Positions 41,766 to 50,851 of a DNA stretch of 64,000 nucleotides are shown in pieces. Position 1 is the first letter of the stretch. Each line of letters begins with the position of its first letter. Origin of the DNA: Actinacidiphila sp. DG2A-62. GTDB taxonomy: Bacteria; Actinomycetota; Actinomycetes; Streptomycetales; Streptomycetaceae. A program made the translations under genes and the position numbers. Below the pieces are notes generated by a model that was given only the letters and a program-made list of their open reading frames with translations, did not search any database and was not told where the DNA came from. The stretch lies in assembly GCF_035825295.1 (NCBI RefSeq), contig NZ_JAYMGI010000002.1, forward strand, positions 4,035,001-4,099,000. The letters run 5' to 3'.

Positions 41766-42734
41766 TCACTTCTTGAAGGCGTAGTCCATCAGCTTCTTGG
41801 CGTCCGAGGTGCGCGCGTTCACCGAGGTGGAGGCGAGCACCGTGCCGATGACGGTCTTCTTGCCGCGGGTGGCGGCGAAGACCAGGCAGTAGCCGGCCTC
41901 GGGGCCCGAGCCGGTCTTCACGCCGATGGTGCCGGAGTAGGCGCCCAGCAGGGGGTTGGTGTTCGTCCACGACATGTAGCGGTAGCCGCCGGACTTGGTA
42001 GTGACCTTCTGCTTGGTCGACTTGGTCTTCACGACCGCGCGGAAGGTGCTGTTCTTCATCGCGTTGCTGGCGAGCTTGGTGAGGTCGCGCGGTGTCGAGT
42101 AGTTGCTGCCGTTGCCTATGCCGTCGAACGAGTCGAAGTGCGTGTTCTTCAGGCCGAGCGACTTGGCGGTGGAGTTCATCTTGCCTATGAAGGACTTGAC
42201 GCGGGCGGCGCGGGTGGAGCCGGCGCCGAACTTGTCGGCGAGCGCGTAGGCGGCGTCGCAGCCGGACGGCAGCATCAGGCCGTAGAGCAACTGCCGGACG
42301 GTGAGCTTGTCGCCGACGATCAGGTGCGCGGAAGACGCGCCCTTGGCGACGATGTAGTCGCTGTACGCCTTCTGCACCGTCACCTTCGCGTCCAGGTTCA
42401 CATTCTTGGTGGCCAGGACCACCCGGGCGGTCATGATCTTGGTGGTCGAGCCGGTGGAGCGGCGGGTATCGGCGGCCTTGGTGTAGAGCGTGGCGCCGGT
42501 GCCGTTGTTCATGACGTAGCCGCCCTTGGCGGCGATCGACGGCGCCTTGAGGGTGGTGGCCGCAGCGGCCGTGACTCTGGCGGCCGTGGCCGGGGCGGAC
42601 TGCGCGGCGGCGGGCGCCGCGTGCGGGGCCGCGGCCTGCGCCGCCGGGGCGGCGAGCGCGCCCGCCGCGACGAGGGCGGCGGCCGTGACCACCGCCGCCG
42701 AGGCCCGGCGGATGCTGCTGGTGTCGGTACTCAT
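41766..42734 (-). CDS. D-alanyl-D-alanine carboxypeptidase-like serine hydrolase (S11)
   Basis: A protein of 322 residues with a signal peptide (RRASAAVVTAAALVAAGALAAPAAQAA) and an alanine-rich linker. Motifs: S-T-T-K (GSTTKIMTARVV), S-G-C (LPSGCDAAYAL, in place of S-x-N) and K-T-G (TIGVKTGSGPEAGYC). These define the penicillin-binding fold that trims peptidoglycan stem peptides. It lacks the C-terminal membrane anchor seen in many DacA proteins. It lies alone, convergent with the methyltransferase remnant. Confidence 0.9.
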   Translation of the reverse strand: MSTDTSSIRRASAAVVTAAALVAAGALAAPAAQAAAPHAAPAAAQSAPATAARVTAAAATTLKAPSIAAKGGYVMNNGTGATLYTKAADTRRSTGSTTKIMTARVVLATKNVNLDAKVTVQKAYSDYIVAKGASSAHLIVGDKLTVRQLLYGLMLPSGCDAAYALADKFGAGSTRAARVKSFIGKMNSTAKSLGLKNTHFDSFDGIGNGSNYSTPRDLTKLASNAMKNSTFRAVVKTKSTKQKVTTKSGGYRYMSWTNTNPLLGAYSGTIGVKTGSGPEAGYCLVFAATRGKKTVIGTVLASTSVNARTSDAKKLMDYAFKK

Positions 42735-43282
42735 AACTGCTCCATAGGTCAGTGGGGCGGCATGCGGAAGTGCCGCTCCCCCCAGAGACGTTGGACACGG
42801 CCCCACGGTGCGCCCGTGCCGCAACTATTTTCTGACGATGCGTCCTACCGATCCGCAAGCGCCGAACCAGCCGCGGGAGCGGGGGTTCGGGGCCGGTCAC
42901 GCGTCCACGCTCAGCGGATGCAGATCGCCTACGTCCCGGGCCGGTGAGCACAGGTAGCGGCCGCCACGCATCTTCGTGCTCGACTGCGGGGCGGTGCTCC
43001 CGGGCCGTGCGCGGTCCCAAGAAGACGATCGCCTGGATCAGCTCGCGGTAGCCCAGTCCGTCGTCAAGAGGGGCGTCCCCCGCCCCCTCCTGTCAGTTCT
43101 GGTCTCATTCACGTACGTTCGCCGTTGAGCGGTGGGGCCCTACGAGGTTGGGCGAGCCCGCCTGGGGGCGGGGGTGAGGCCGGTCAGCGCCGCGTCCTGG
43201 CGGAACCGGTGATCTTCCTGCGTCTGTCCAGCTCTGCGAACATGTGCGAGACCGACAGGCTGAACCGGGGGAGGCGGCGGTC
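42735..43282. other. Intergenic region, no gene
   Basis: 548 bases. It holds the minus-strand promoter of the carboxypeptidase gene and, at 43096-43110, GTTCTGGTCTCATTC, a short motif that recurs in similar form at 46969 and 50099. A G/C-rich stem is present near 43152-43175. Confidence 0.45.
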
Positions 43283-46186
43283 ATGGGCAGGCCCACGGAC
43301 TGGCACGTGCTGGACCTTGACCGTGATCCCGTGCCCGGTGATCCGTACGAGGTCAAGGAACTCGCCCGCAAGCTCGGCGCGTTCGCCGACGACGTGGCCA
43401 CCGCCCTGCGGTCGGTACGCGGCCTGGGCGGGGACACCGTCATCCAGTCCTGGGCCGGACTGTCCGGCGACGCCTACCGCGAACAGTTCGGCGACCTGCC
43501 CGGCGAACTCGACAAGCTGGAACGCTCCTACCGCCTCGCCTCCGGCGCCCTCGACAACTACTGGCCGCAGTTGGAGACCGCGCAGGCCGACGCCGACCGG
43601 GCCCTGGCCCAGGGCCGCCAGGCCCGCGCCGACCTGGACACCGCCACCTCCCAGCTGAACAACGCCGACGCCTGGGTCAAACGCGCCCAGGACAAGTCGA
43701 AGCAGCCGCGGGAACCTGCTGGCCTCGACCGAGCCCGGCGGCGGCACGACCGGCTACACGTATGACGAACACGGACGACTGACCGCCGTCACCGACCCGC
43801 TCGGCGGCACCGTCCAGGTCGCCTCCAACGCCGCGGGCCTCCCCATCGCCGTGACCGACCCGGTCGGCGGCACCGATCGATACGAGCGGGATGCCTTCGG
43901 CCGAGTGGTCGCCATGACGGACCCGATGGGCGGAACGACCCTTGTCGGCTGGACGTCGGAGGGCCTGCCCGCCTGGTCCCAGGGACCCGACGGCGCACGC
44001 GAGTCGTGGACCTACGACGACGACGGCAACCCCGAGGAGTACGTCGGCCCCACAGGCGCCGTCACACGCACCGCCACCGCTGGGTTCGGTCTGCCGGCGT
44101 TCCGCAGCAGCCCCGAGGCGGGGACAGTCCGATATACGTACGACACCGAGATGCGGCTGGTCGCCGTAACAGACGCAGAGGGCGCGACGTGGACGTACAC
44201 CTACGACGCCGCGGGGCGTTTGATCGCCGAGAGGGACTTCAACGGCCGCACGGTGAGATACGTCCACGATGCCGCCGGGCGCCTTGTCGAGCGGATCAAC
44301 GGCGCGGGGCAGCACGTTCGGTACACGCGTGACGAACTGGGCAGAGTCGTCGTCAGTAGCACGGACGAGGCCACCGCGACGTTCGCCTACGACGCGGCGA
44401 ACCGTCTGGTGCGGGCGGTCAACCAGGATGCCGAACTCACCTTCGCGCGCGACGAGTCCGGCAGAATCGTCGCCGAGACCGTCAACGGCCGTGCGGTCGG
44501 CAGCGTCTACGACCTGCTGGGACGGCGGGTCCGGCGCACCACTCCGGGTGGCGTCACCAGTGACTGGGAGTTCGACGCAGCCGATCGGCTGGTGGCTCTG
44601 CGGGTGGAGGATCGAGCCCTCGCGTTTTCCCACGACGTCGCCGGGCACGAAGTGAGGCTGGTCCTCGGCCCGTTCGCCGATGTGCGCCGCGGATGGAACG
44701 ACGCGCACCGGCTCGTCGCCGAGCACTGGACGACCGCGACCGGTTCCAGCCGGCGCGGTTGGGAGTACGACCAGGCGGGCTCCGTGCTGCGCACCACCTC
44801 CGACCTCGGCGACGTGAGTGCGGAGCGGCTGTTCGAACTGGACTCCGCGGGGCGGATCCGGGGCGTCCACGACCCGGAGCGCCCCGAGGCGCGCGAGGAC
44901 TACGCGTACGCACCGCGCGGATCAGTAGTGGAGGGTGCTGTCGAGGACCCGGCCGCCCACGGCGGTCAGGGCGACACCGGTCGGACCTACCATGGCACGC
45001 TGCTCACTCGGGCCGGGCGGACCCGCTACACGTACGACGGACAGGGACGGGTCGTCGGCAAGGTCCGGTCGCTGCTGTCAGGCGGGCGCAAGGTCTGGGC
45101 GTACACGTGGGACGCCCACGACCGTCTCGTCGGACTGCGGACGCCGGACGGCACCCGTTGGCGCTACCTGTACGACCCGTTGGGGCGCCGGATCGCCAAG
45201 GTGCGGCTCACGGCGGACGGGGAGGTCGCCGATCGCACCGACTTCGTCTGGGACGGCGCCAAACCGGCCGAAGAGAGCGAAATCCGCACGGACGGAACCA
45301 CGCGCATACGCACCTGGGAGTGGCAGCCGGGGGCCGCCCGGCCCTTGGCGCAGACGGACACCGTACGGTCTGTACCTCCGCCACGTGCGGGGTCCGACGA
45401 GGCTGTCGAGCCGCTCGCCGACACAGCGAGCCAAGGCGCCATCGACCGGCGCTTCTACGCCATCGTCAGCGATCTGGTCGGTATGCCCACCCACCTGGTC
45501 GACGAGGACGGCCAGATCGTCTGGCACGGCGACTTCACCGTGTGGGGCCAACCGCGCGGTGTCGACGGAGAGTTCGCCGTCGACTGCCCCCTGCGCTTCC
45601 CCGGGCAGTACAGCGACGCGGAGAGCGGCCTCCACTACAACTACCTGCGGTACTACGATCCGGAAACCGCGCGTTACCAGTCGCCCGACCCCTTGGGTCT
45701 GGCCCCGTCCGACGACCCGCACGGCTACGTGGCCAACCCCCTCACCTGGTCCGACCCGTTGGGGCTGGCCGCGTGTGAGATCTTCTACCGGGTGATGTCC
45801 GCGAGGGAGTTCGAGGGTCTCGGCCCGATGGGCGAGATCAGCGTCAAAGGCACCGAGAACTTCTCACACAGGAGGTGGACTACGTCACCGGTATCGCCGC
45901 CAAATTCGCCCGGCGTGGCGGACGCAACGCGCAGAAGTACACCCATCTCGTGAGGTACGCGATGGAACCGGGAACTCGCGACGCGCTCATCGCCGCCGGT
46001 AGGGGCTCTGGCGACAACATCGAAGCGATACGTGAGGCGTACGGCCTGCACCTGGACGAGATCGGGCAAAGCGTGGATTTCGTCCATGTCAAACTGGAGC
46101 GCGAGGGCCTGAACTTCGGCCTCCGGCCAGGGTCGGTCGACGTTTTCAATTCCCGTATCCGCAGTATGACCCACACACTGCTCTGA
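43283..46186 (+). pseudogene. T7SS-type RHS polymorphic toxin, internally deleted
   Basis: The first 140 residues are a WXG100-like secretion/coiled-coil domain (GDPYEVKELARKLGAFADDVATALRSVRGLGGDT, SWAGLSGDAYREQF). At about 43705-43712 it joins out of frame to the RHS core (YTYDEHGRLTAVTDPLGG, YDAAGRL repeats, SGLHYNYLRYYDPETARYQSPDPLGL), so the large middle part is deleted. The toxin tip begins CEIFYRVMSAREFEGLGPMGEISVKGTENF and shifts frame near 45863 into TQEVDYVTGIAAKFARRGGRNAQKYTHLVRYAME, ending at 46186. The tip family is not certain. The start ATG follows GGGGGAGG. Confidence 0.8.
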
Positions 46187-46195
46187 AGGACGGCC

Positions 46196-46861
46196 ATGGG
46201 AGAATTCACCTCGTCCCCGGCGGACGACGCCGACGGCATTGCGGCGCACCGGGTCAAGGAACTGGTGGGTACCGGATACATCAGCGCAGAACGGGCTCAA
46301 GCGATTGTCGCCGCGGCGCCCGAGGCGCGGGACCGGATCGTGGAGTGGCTGCGGTCCGCGGCCGCGTCCGGCGACTGGCGGACGGTCGAGAAGCTCGCCA
46401 ACCTGGCGGCGCACACGCGGCCCGAGGGTCTGGCCGCTGTCCTGGCTCCGATCGTCGCCGACGGCACGGCGCCCACCAACTACGAAGACTTGGTGGAGAT
46501 CCTCGGCGAGGTCGCCGATCATGAGCGGGACCCCGAGGCGGTACCGGCGATCGTGCGCTTGATGACCGCCCGCATGCCCACCGACGGGCAGGCCTACGCA
46601 CTGAGTCTGAAGGCCCTGCAGGCGTTGGGGACGATCGGCGGCGCCGAGGCCGAGCAGGCGCTGCGCGCCATTGCGGAAGACGACGACCACCCGAGCCAGG
46701 TCCGGTGGGAGGCCGCCGTCGAGCTCGGTATCGAGGACGATCTGGGGTTCGACGAGGACGAGATGACGGGCCCCCCTGTGCGGTGGCACGAGGGCGACAC
46801 CGGTGAAGCAGGTCCCGGTGGTCATGCCGAAGCGGACGGCGACCGGTCCGATCCGACCTGA
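46196..46861 (+). CDS. Putative immunity protein (HEAT-like) for the RHS toxin
   Basis: A 221-residue acidic protein starting nine bases after the toxin stop. The middle contains alpha-helical repeat pairs (AAASGDWRTVEKLANLAAHTRPEGLAAVLAPIVADG, EAVPAIVRLMTARMPTDGQAYALSLKALQALGTIGGAEAEQALRAIAEDD) as in HEAT-repeat immunity proteins. The acidic C-terminal tail (GIEDDLGFDEDEMTGPP) is typical. Intactness next to a broken toxin fits retention for protection against kin that carry the intact toxin. The role is inferred from position. Confidence 0.7.
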   Translation: MGEFTSSPADDADGIAAHRVKELVGTGYISAERAQAIVAAAPEARDRIVEWLRSAAASGDWRTVEKLANLAAHTRPEGLAAVLAPIVADGTAPTNYEDLVEILGEVADHERDPEAVPAIVRLMTARMPTDGQAYALSLKALQALGTIGGAEAEQALRAIAEDDDHPSQVRWEAAVELGIEDDLGFDEDEMTGPPVRWHEGDTGEAGPGGHAEADGDRSDPT

Positions 46862-46910
46862 CCCGACCTGGCCCGGCCTGGACCGGCCTGGACCGGCCTG
46901 GACCGGGATG
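46862..46910. repeat. Short tandem repeat after the immunity gene
   Basis: GACCTG and GGACCGGCCT units alternate in tandem with a 10-base period over about 50 bases. It is probably slippage-prone noncoding DNA. Confidence 0.6.
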
Positions 46911-46963
46911 CCTTCCCACGGAGACGACGTGGACTGATCCGTGCGTCCCGTCGCGGACGGCGC

Positions 46964-47068
46964 AACGCGTTCCGGTCTCATTCTTTCCACACCGGCCCAC
47001 CAGGGCAGCCGAGGGCCCCGACCACTCAGCAGTCGGGGCCCTCTTCGTTCCAGCTCGCCAGCGCCTCG
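46964..47068 (+). repeat. Degenerate copy of the tRNA-Ser attachment region
   Basis: Aligned to 13951-14055, the segment from GCGTTC through GCCCACCAGGGCAG and the stem GAGGGCCCCGACC/GTCGGGGCCCTC is clearly related, while the tRNA part is worn. CAGCTCGCCAGCGCCTCG at 47051-47068 also matches the bases right of the site at 37994 (38008-38025). It is a third, older attachment-site copy. Confidence 0.7.
47010..47044 (+). terminator. Terminator hairpin (third attachment copy)
   Basis: CGAGGGCCCCGAC and GTCGGGGCCCTC arms around CACTCAGCA, the counterpart of the stem at 14026-14060. Confidence 0.7.
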
Positions 47069-47233
47069 TCGGGCATGCCGCCGCCGGAGAGAGCTGCCGG
47101 TGCCGAAGGAAATAGGGCATATGAGCCAAGGGTGACGGTCCCCCGTTCGGCCGGTCAGGACCCTTCCGTGCCGTCAGACTCCTGGACAGGAACGCTCCGG
47201 TGGGGCGTGCGTATGGGGGCGAGGGGGCTGGGT

Positions 47234-48049
47234 GTGACGGATCACGGCGTCCATCGCGCACGCCCGGCGACGGGGGACGGGCCGGGTGGGCGACAGTACG
47301 GCGACGGTCAAGGGCGGGACGACGGGTCGCTGCGTGCGGTGCCGCGGCACGTGGCGTGCGTGATGGACGGCAACGGCCGTTGGGCGCAGCAGCGTTCGCT
47401 GCCACGAACGGCGGGCCATCGAGCTGCCGAAACCGCCGTCATCGACGTCATCGAGGCGGCCCGGGCGGCCGGAGTCGAGTGGCTCAGCCTGTACGCCTTC
47501 TCCACCGAGAACTGGAACCGTCCCGGCACCGAGGTCGACTACCTGATGCGCCTGGTCCGCCGGGTCGTGCGCAAGCACGCGCCGCTGCTGCTCGCCCGCG
47601 GCATCCGCTGCCGCTTCCTCGGGGCCGCGGACCCGCGGATCCCCCGTGCACTGGCCCAGGACTTCGACGATCTGACGACGCTGACCGCAGACAACCAGGG
47701 GATGACGCTCACCGTCGCCTTCGACCACGGCGGACGCCGCGACATCGTCGAGGCCGCCAGGTCGCTGATCCTCAGCGGGGTACCCGCCGACGAGGTGACC
47801 GAGCGACTCTTCGCGGACCACCTGCCGTTCCCCGACACCCCCGACGTCGACCTCGTCATCCGCACCTCCGGCGAACAGCGCATCTCCAACTTCATGCTCT
47901 GGCAGGTCGCCTACGCCGAGTGGGTCTTCCCCGACGTGCTCTGGCCGGACTTCCGGGCCCCTGACTTCCTCACCTGCCTGCACACCTACCGGCACCGTGA
48001 CCGCCGCTTCGGCGGCGTGCCGCCCCAGACGAACGGAGACCCGTCATGA
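47234..48049 (+). CDS. cis-Prenyltransferase (UppS-like polyprenyl diphosphate synthase)
   Basis: About 271 residues from the GTG at 47234 (GAGGGGG about eight bases upstream; ATG 47213 also possible). Family motifs: HVACVMDGNGRWAQQR (the catalytic Asp in MDGNGRWA), LYAFSTENWNRP, and RTSGEQRISNFMLWQVAYAEWVFPDVLWPDF. It condenses isopentenyl units into cis-polyprenyl diphosphate. The usual housekeeping gene lies elsewhere in Streptomyces genomes; this one overlaps, by ATGA, an oxygenase-like gene, so the pair is probably a specialised unit. The N-terminal 35 residues are poorly conserved. Confidence 0.9.
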   Translation: MTDHGVHRARPATGDGPGGRQYGDGQGRDDGSLRAVPRHVACVMDGNGRWAQQRSLPRTAGHRAAETAVIDVIEAARAAGVEWLSLYAFSTENWNRPGTEVDYLMRLVRRVVRKHAPLLLARGIRCRFLGAADPRIPRALAQDFDDLTTLTADNQGMTLTVAFDHGGRRDIVEAARSLILSGVPADEVTERLFADHLPFPDTPDVDLVIRTSGEQRISNFMLWQVAYAEWVFPDVLWPDFRAPDFLTCLHTYRHRDRRFGGVPPQTNGDPS

Positions 48050-49515
48050 CGACTGGAACCACGGGAACGGCCGACCAGGCACCCCTGTTCGGCCCGGAAT
48101 CGCAGTTCCGCGCCTTCTTCGACGACCCGCGCTGGGCGCTGGCCCTGATCCGCGCCACCGTGCTGGAGGCCGCCCACCCGCAGATCGGCGCCGCCCTCGC
48201 CGACAACTCCACCTTCGTCGCCCACCCCTGGCGTCGGCTGCGCAACACCTTCCTCAGCATGCGGCGCATGTTCGACGCCGACCCGGCGGTACGGGAACGA
48301 GAGGCCGCCCGGCTCAACAGGCTGCACGCCCGCATGAGCGGCTCCGACTCCCGCGGCCGCGCCTACGACGCCATGGACCGTGCGACCCGCGCCTGGGTGG
48401 TCGCCACCCTCTACGAGAGCGCCGTCACCATGTGCCGGCTGAGCGGTCAGCCGCTCGACCAGGACACCATGGAGCGCATGTACGCCGAGTACCGCTCCTT
48501 CCTCGCCGCGCTCGACGGCGACGCCGGGGAACTCCCCGAGGATCTGAACGACTTCTGGCGGTACTTCGACAGGGTCGTCGAGGACGAACTGGAGAACACC
48601 GAGGCAGCCCGCATCATCCTCTACCGGCTCTTCGACCACCTGCCCGCCCCGGCACGGCTCGACGGCGCACCGACGCTGTGGGCGGCCGGCCGGGCCGTGG
48701 TCGGGCCGCTCCTCGGCGCGATCACCGTCGCCTCGCTCCCCGAGTCCTACCGGCGCAAGTCCGGCCTGCCCGTGATGCCCGGCGCCCCGACCCTCATGCA
48801 GGGCGCCTACCTCGCCGCCGGGCTCACCCGCTTCCTGCCCGAGGGCTGGATCAATGCCGAGACCATCATCCAGACCCTCTCCCTCAAGCCCGACAGCGAC
48901 GACCCCCGCGCCCGGACCGCCACTGCGCTGCGCGCCCGCATGAAGCGGGCATCGGCCCTGTTCCGCCTCCTCACACCGCTGAGCGCTGACCCGGGCGCCG
49001 ACCCGGCGCCGGCTGCCTCGGCGGCCACGGGAGAGGGCGGGCGCTCGGCGGAGGACTTCTTCCGCCAGGTGCTGGACCAGACCGGAGACGGCCACCTCGA
49101 CTGGCCTGACCTCGCGGCCATGGCACGCGAACTGGCCACCCGCCTCGACCTGGACGAACCCGAGGAGACCCGGCTCTACGACGCCTTCGCCGCCTGGTGG
49201 CGCGAGCTCCAGACCGCCCTCGACACGGACGGCGACGGCCGTGTCAGCGCCGACGAGTACGCCGCCGCCGTCCCCTCGCTCGCGGGTCCCGCGCTCATCC
49301 GCGTCGCCGAGGTGCTCTTCGACGTCACCGACAAGGACGGCAGCGGGACCATCACCGCGGACGAACACCGGGCGCTCTTCCGCACCGCCTTCCACCGCGA
49401 CCTCGCCACCGCCGACGGCGCCTACGGCCGCAGCGCCTTCGTGGGCGACTTCCTCTCCTTCATGTCCGGCCGCCGCAGGAACACCGCGTACGACCCCCTT
49501 CTCGGCGACGCCTGA
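48046..49515 (+). CDS. MpaB/latex-clearing-like (DUF2236) oxygenase fused to EF hands
   Basis: A protein of 489 residues. Residues 20-300 match the oxygenase MpaB/rubber-oxygenase catalytic fold (DUF2236): RAFFDDPRWALALIRATVLEAAHPQIGAALADNSTFVAHPWRRLRNTFLSM, then PVMPGAPTLMQGAYLAAGLTRFLPEGW. The C-terminal part carries three EF-hand loops: D344 (DQTGDGHLDWPD), D393 (DTDGDGRVSADE) and D429 (DKDGSGTITADE). Enzymes of this fold cleave double bonds of cis-polyisoprenoids or act on other hydrophobic substrates using haem. It overlaps the cis-prenyltransferase stop, so product and cleaving enzyme may be linked. Calcium regulation is suggested, not shown. Confidence 0.85.
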   Translation: MTTGTTGTADQAPLFGPESQFRAFFDDPRWALALIRATVLEAAHPQIGAALADNSTFVAHPWRRLRNTFLSMRRMFDADPAVREREAARLNRLHARMSGSDSRGRAYDAMDRATRAWVVATLYESAVTMCRLSGQPLDQDTMERMYAEYRSFLAALDGDAGELPEDLNDFWRYFDRVVEDELENTEAARIILYRLFDHLPAPARLDGAPTLWAAGRAVVGPLLGAITVASLPESYRRKSGLPVMPGAPTLMQGAYLAAGLTRFLPEGWINAETIIQTLSLKPDSDDPRARTATALRARMKRASALFRLLTPLSADPGADPAPAASAATGEGGRSAEDFFRQVLDQTGDGHLDWPDLAAMARELATRLDLDEPEETRLYDAFAAWWRELQTALDTDGDGRVSADEYAAAVPSLAGPALIRVAEVLFDVTDKDGSGTITADEHRALFRTAFHRDLATADGAYGRSAFVGDFLSFMSGRRRNTAYDPLLGDA

Positions 49516-49626
49516 CGACCGCGTGCATGTTGGCTGCCGCGGCTGCACGCTTCGTGACCACGCCTGGATTTGTGGCTCAGGTGGCGGCGGCATGTCCTCG
49601 GAAGAGGAGTGCGACGCGTGGACCCC

Positions 49627-50052
49627 ATGGAATACCCGGAAATCGAGGACTGGGCCGGGAAGTTGGGAGTCGACGCGGTGGACTTCCTGGCCCACCACGC
49701 GCCGCAGTCCCACTGGCTGGCCATGAGCCACGTCGTGTGGCCCCGCTTCATCGAGGTGAACGACTGCGTGCCCTGGTCGCGCGTCTACGATCCTGACAAC
49801 ATCCGATCTTGGTAGGACCGGCTGCCTGACCGCCCCACCGACATCGAACGCACTCTCAACCAGCTCAAACTCTGGCAGGTCGTTCCGTCGGACGAGACGC
49901 CCTCCGACGACGCGGCCCTGAACGACGTGGCCGGGGTCATCGCCCGCACCTGGCGGGCCGCCCTCGCCGACCGCTACCCCGGCCGCCGCTTCGACGTCGA
50001 CGTCCTGACCACGGAGGACGGCCCCATCGTCACCTTCTCCACGCGCCGCTGA
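49627..50052 (+). pseudogene. Hypothetical protein interrupted by an in-frame TAG
   Basis: From the ATG at 49627 the frame reads MEYPEIEDWAGKLGVDAVDFLAHHAPQSHWLAMSHVVWPRFIEVNDC and stops at TAG 49813-49815, after NIRSW. The same frame then continues LPDRPTDIERTLNQLKLWQVVPSDETPSDDAALNDVAGVIARTWRAAL to a TGA at 50052, with uniform codon bias on both sides. A single nonsense mutation is the simplest explanation. The protein family is not recognised. It follows the oxygenase gene by about 110 bases and may belong to the same unit. Confidence 0.6.
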
Positions 50053-50203
50053 GTTCCCCACCACCGGGACGAGGCAGCCTGGTCCCGCGCCGGTATCACT
50101 TCTGGTCTCGTTCGCTCCGTTCAGCCTCGTCCGCGATCCGGCCGGCCGAACGCCCTTCGCTGGTCAGGACACCTTCGCCCGCCCACGGATGCCCCCGTGA
50201 CCC

Positions 50204-50260
50204 GTTGGCAAGCGTGTTGGCGGCGCCCCGTCACGAGTTCGGCTCTCGTATTCTCCGCGC
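50204..50260 (+). repeat. Most degenerate copy of the tRNA-Ser 3' end
   Basis: GTTGGCAAGCGTGTTGG, TCACGAGTTCG and CTCTCGTATTCTCCGC match the corresponding bases of 13951-14006 with several changes. CGCTGGTCAGGA lies 44 bases upstream, as it does before the copy at 13951. It is a fourth, oldest attachment remnant. Confidence 0.65.
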
Positions 50261-50851
50261 CGCGGCACGTCTGACGCGGTGTCGCCTCCGGGGCCGAGGT
50301 CGCTGGGGGCTGTCGGATCGCTTGAGCGTCGGGAGTCGGTGCCCTGGCTTTGACCCGGCTTGTGCGGCTGCACACCATGCCGGTCCCTTTGGGCGTCAGC
50401 CACCCGACAGCAAGCAGCAGCGGCTCGCGGCCCTGGTGGATCTCCACAGCGATGCGAAGCACACTGTCGAGGCGGCGGTGCAGGCACCTGCGGATACGCG
50501 CGAACTGCTTGAGTGCTCACGGCGTTCACCTCGCTTGCGGCGTCGGTCTTGTCGGTGCGCGCTGCCAAGCCCCCGGAAGGCTCAAGCCCGGCGGTGTGAA
50601 GGTCCGTGAACTGTCGTGGTTCCGCGCCTCCCGCTCGGGCGAGTAGTGGTGGGGCCTCAGCCGGACGCTCTCCTCCCGTGAGGAAGAGCTCACCGCGTCC
50701 TTGGAAGAACTCACGGCGTCCGGACATCGGGTCTGTCCACGTCCGAAGAACGGCAGCTCCTTTCTCCGAAGACCTGGAGCGTGCGGGCACCGGCCCGTCA
50801 GCCGGCGCTCCGGGGGCGCGCAGTCCTCCCCGGCCAGGACCGGGGCGGCCG
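50261..50851. other. Gene-less region right of the attachment array
   Basis: 591 bases. Short open frames occur on both strands, but none has a ribosome-binding site, known motif or consistent codon bias. It is probably intergenic chromosome after the last attachment remnant. Confidence 0.5.

Noticed and set aside
41525..42947. Open continuation of the methyltransferase frame to a 656-residue protein
   Set aside because: After 41525 the sequence has no methyltransferase similarity and runs antisense to the carboxypeptidase gene, so it is an accidental open frame.
47986..50064. Long minus-strand open frame opposite the prenyltransferase and oxygenase genes
   Set aside because: Same reason; the plus-strand proteins have complete catalytic and EF-hand motifs.
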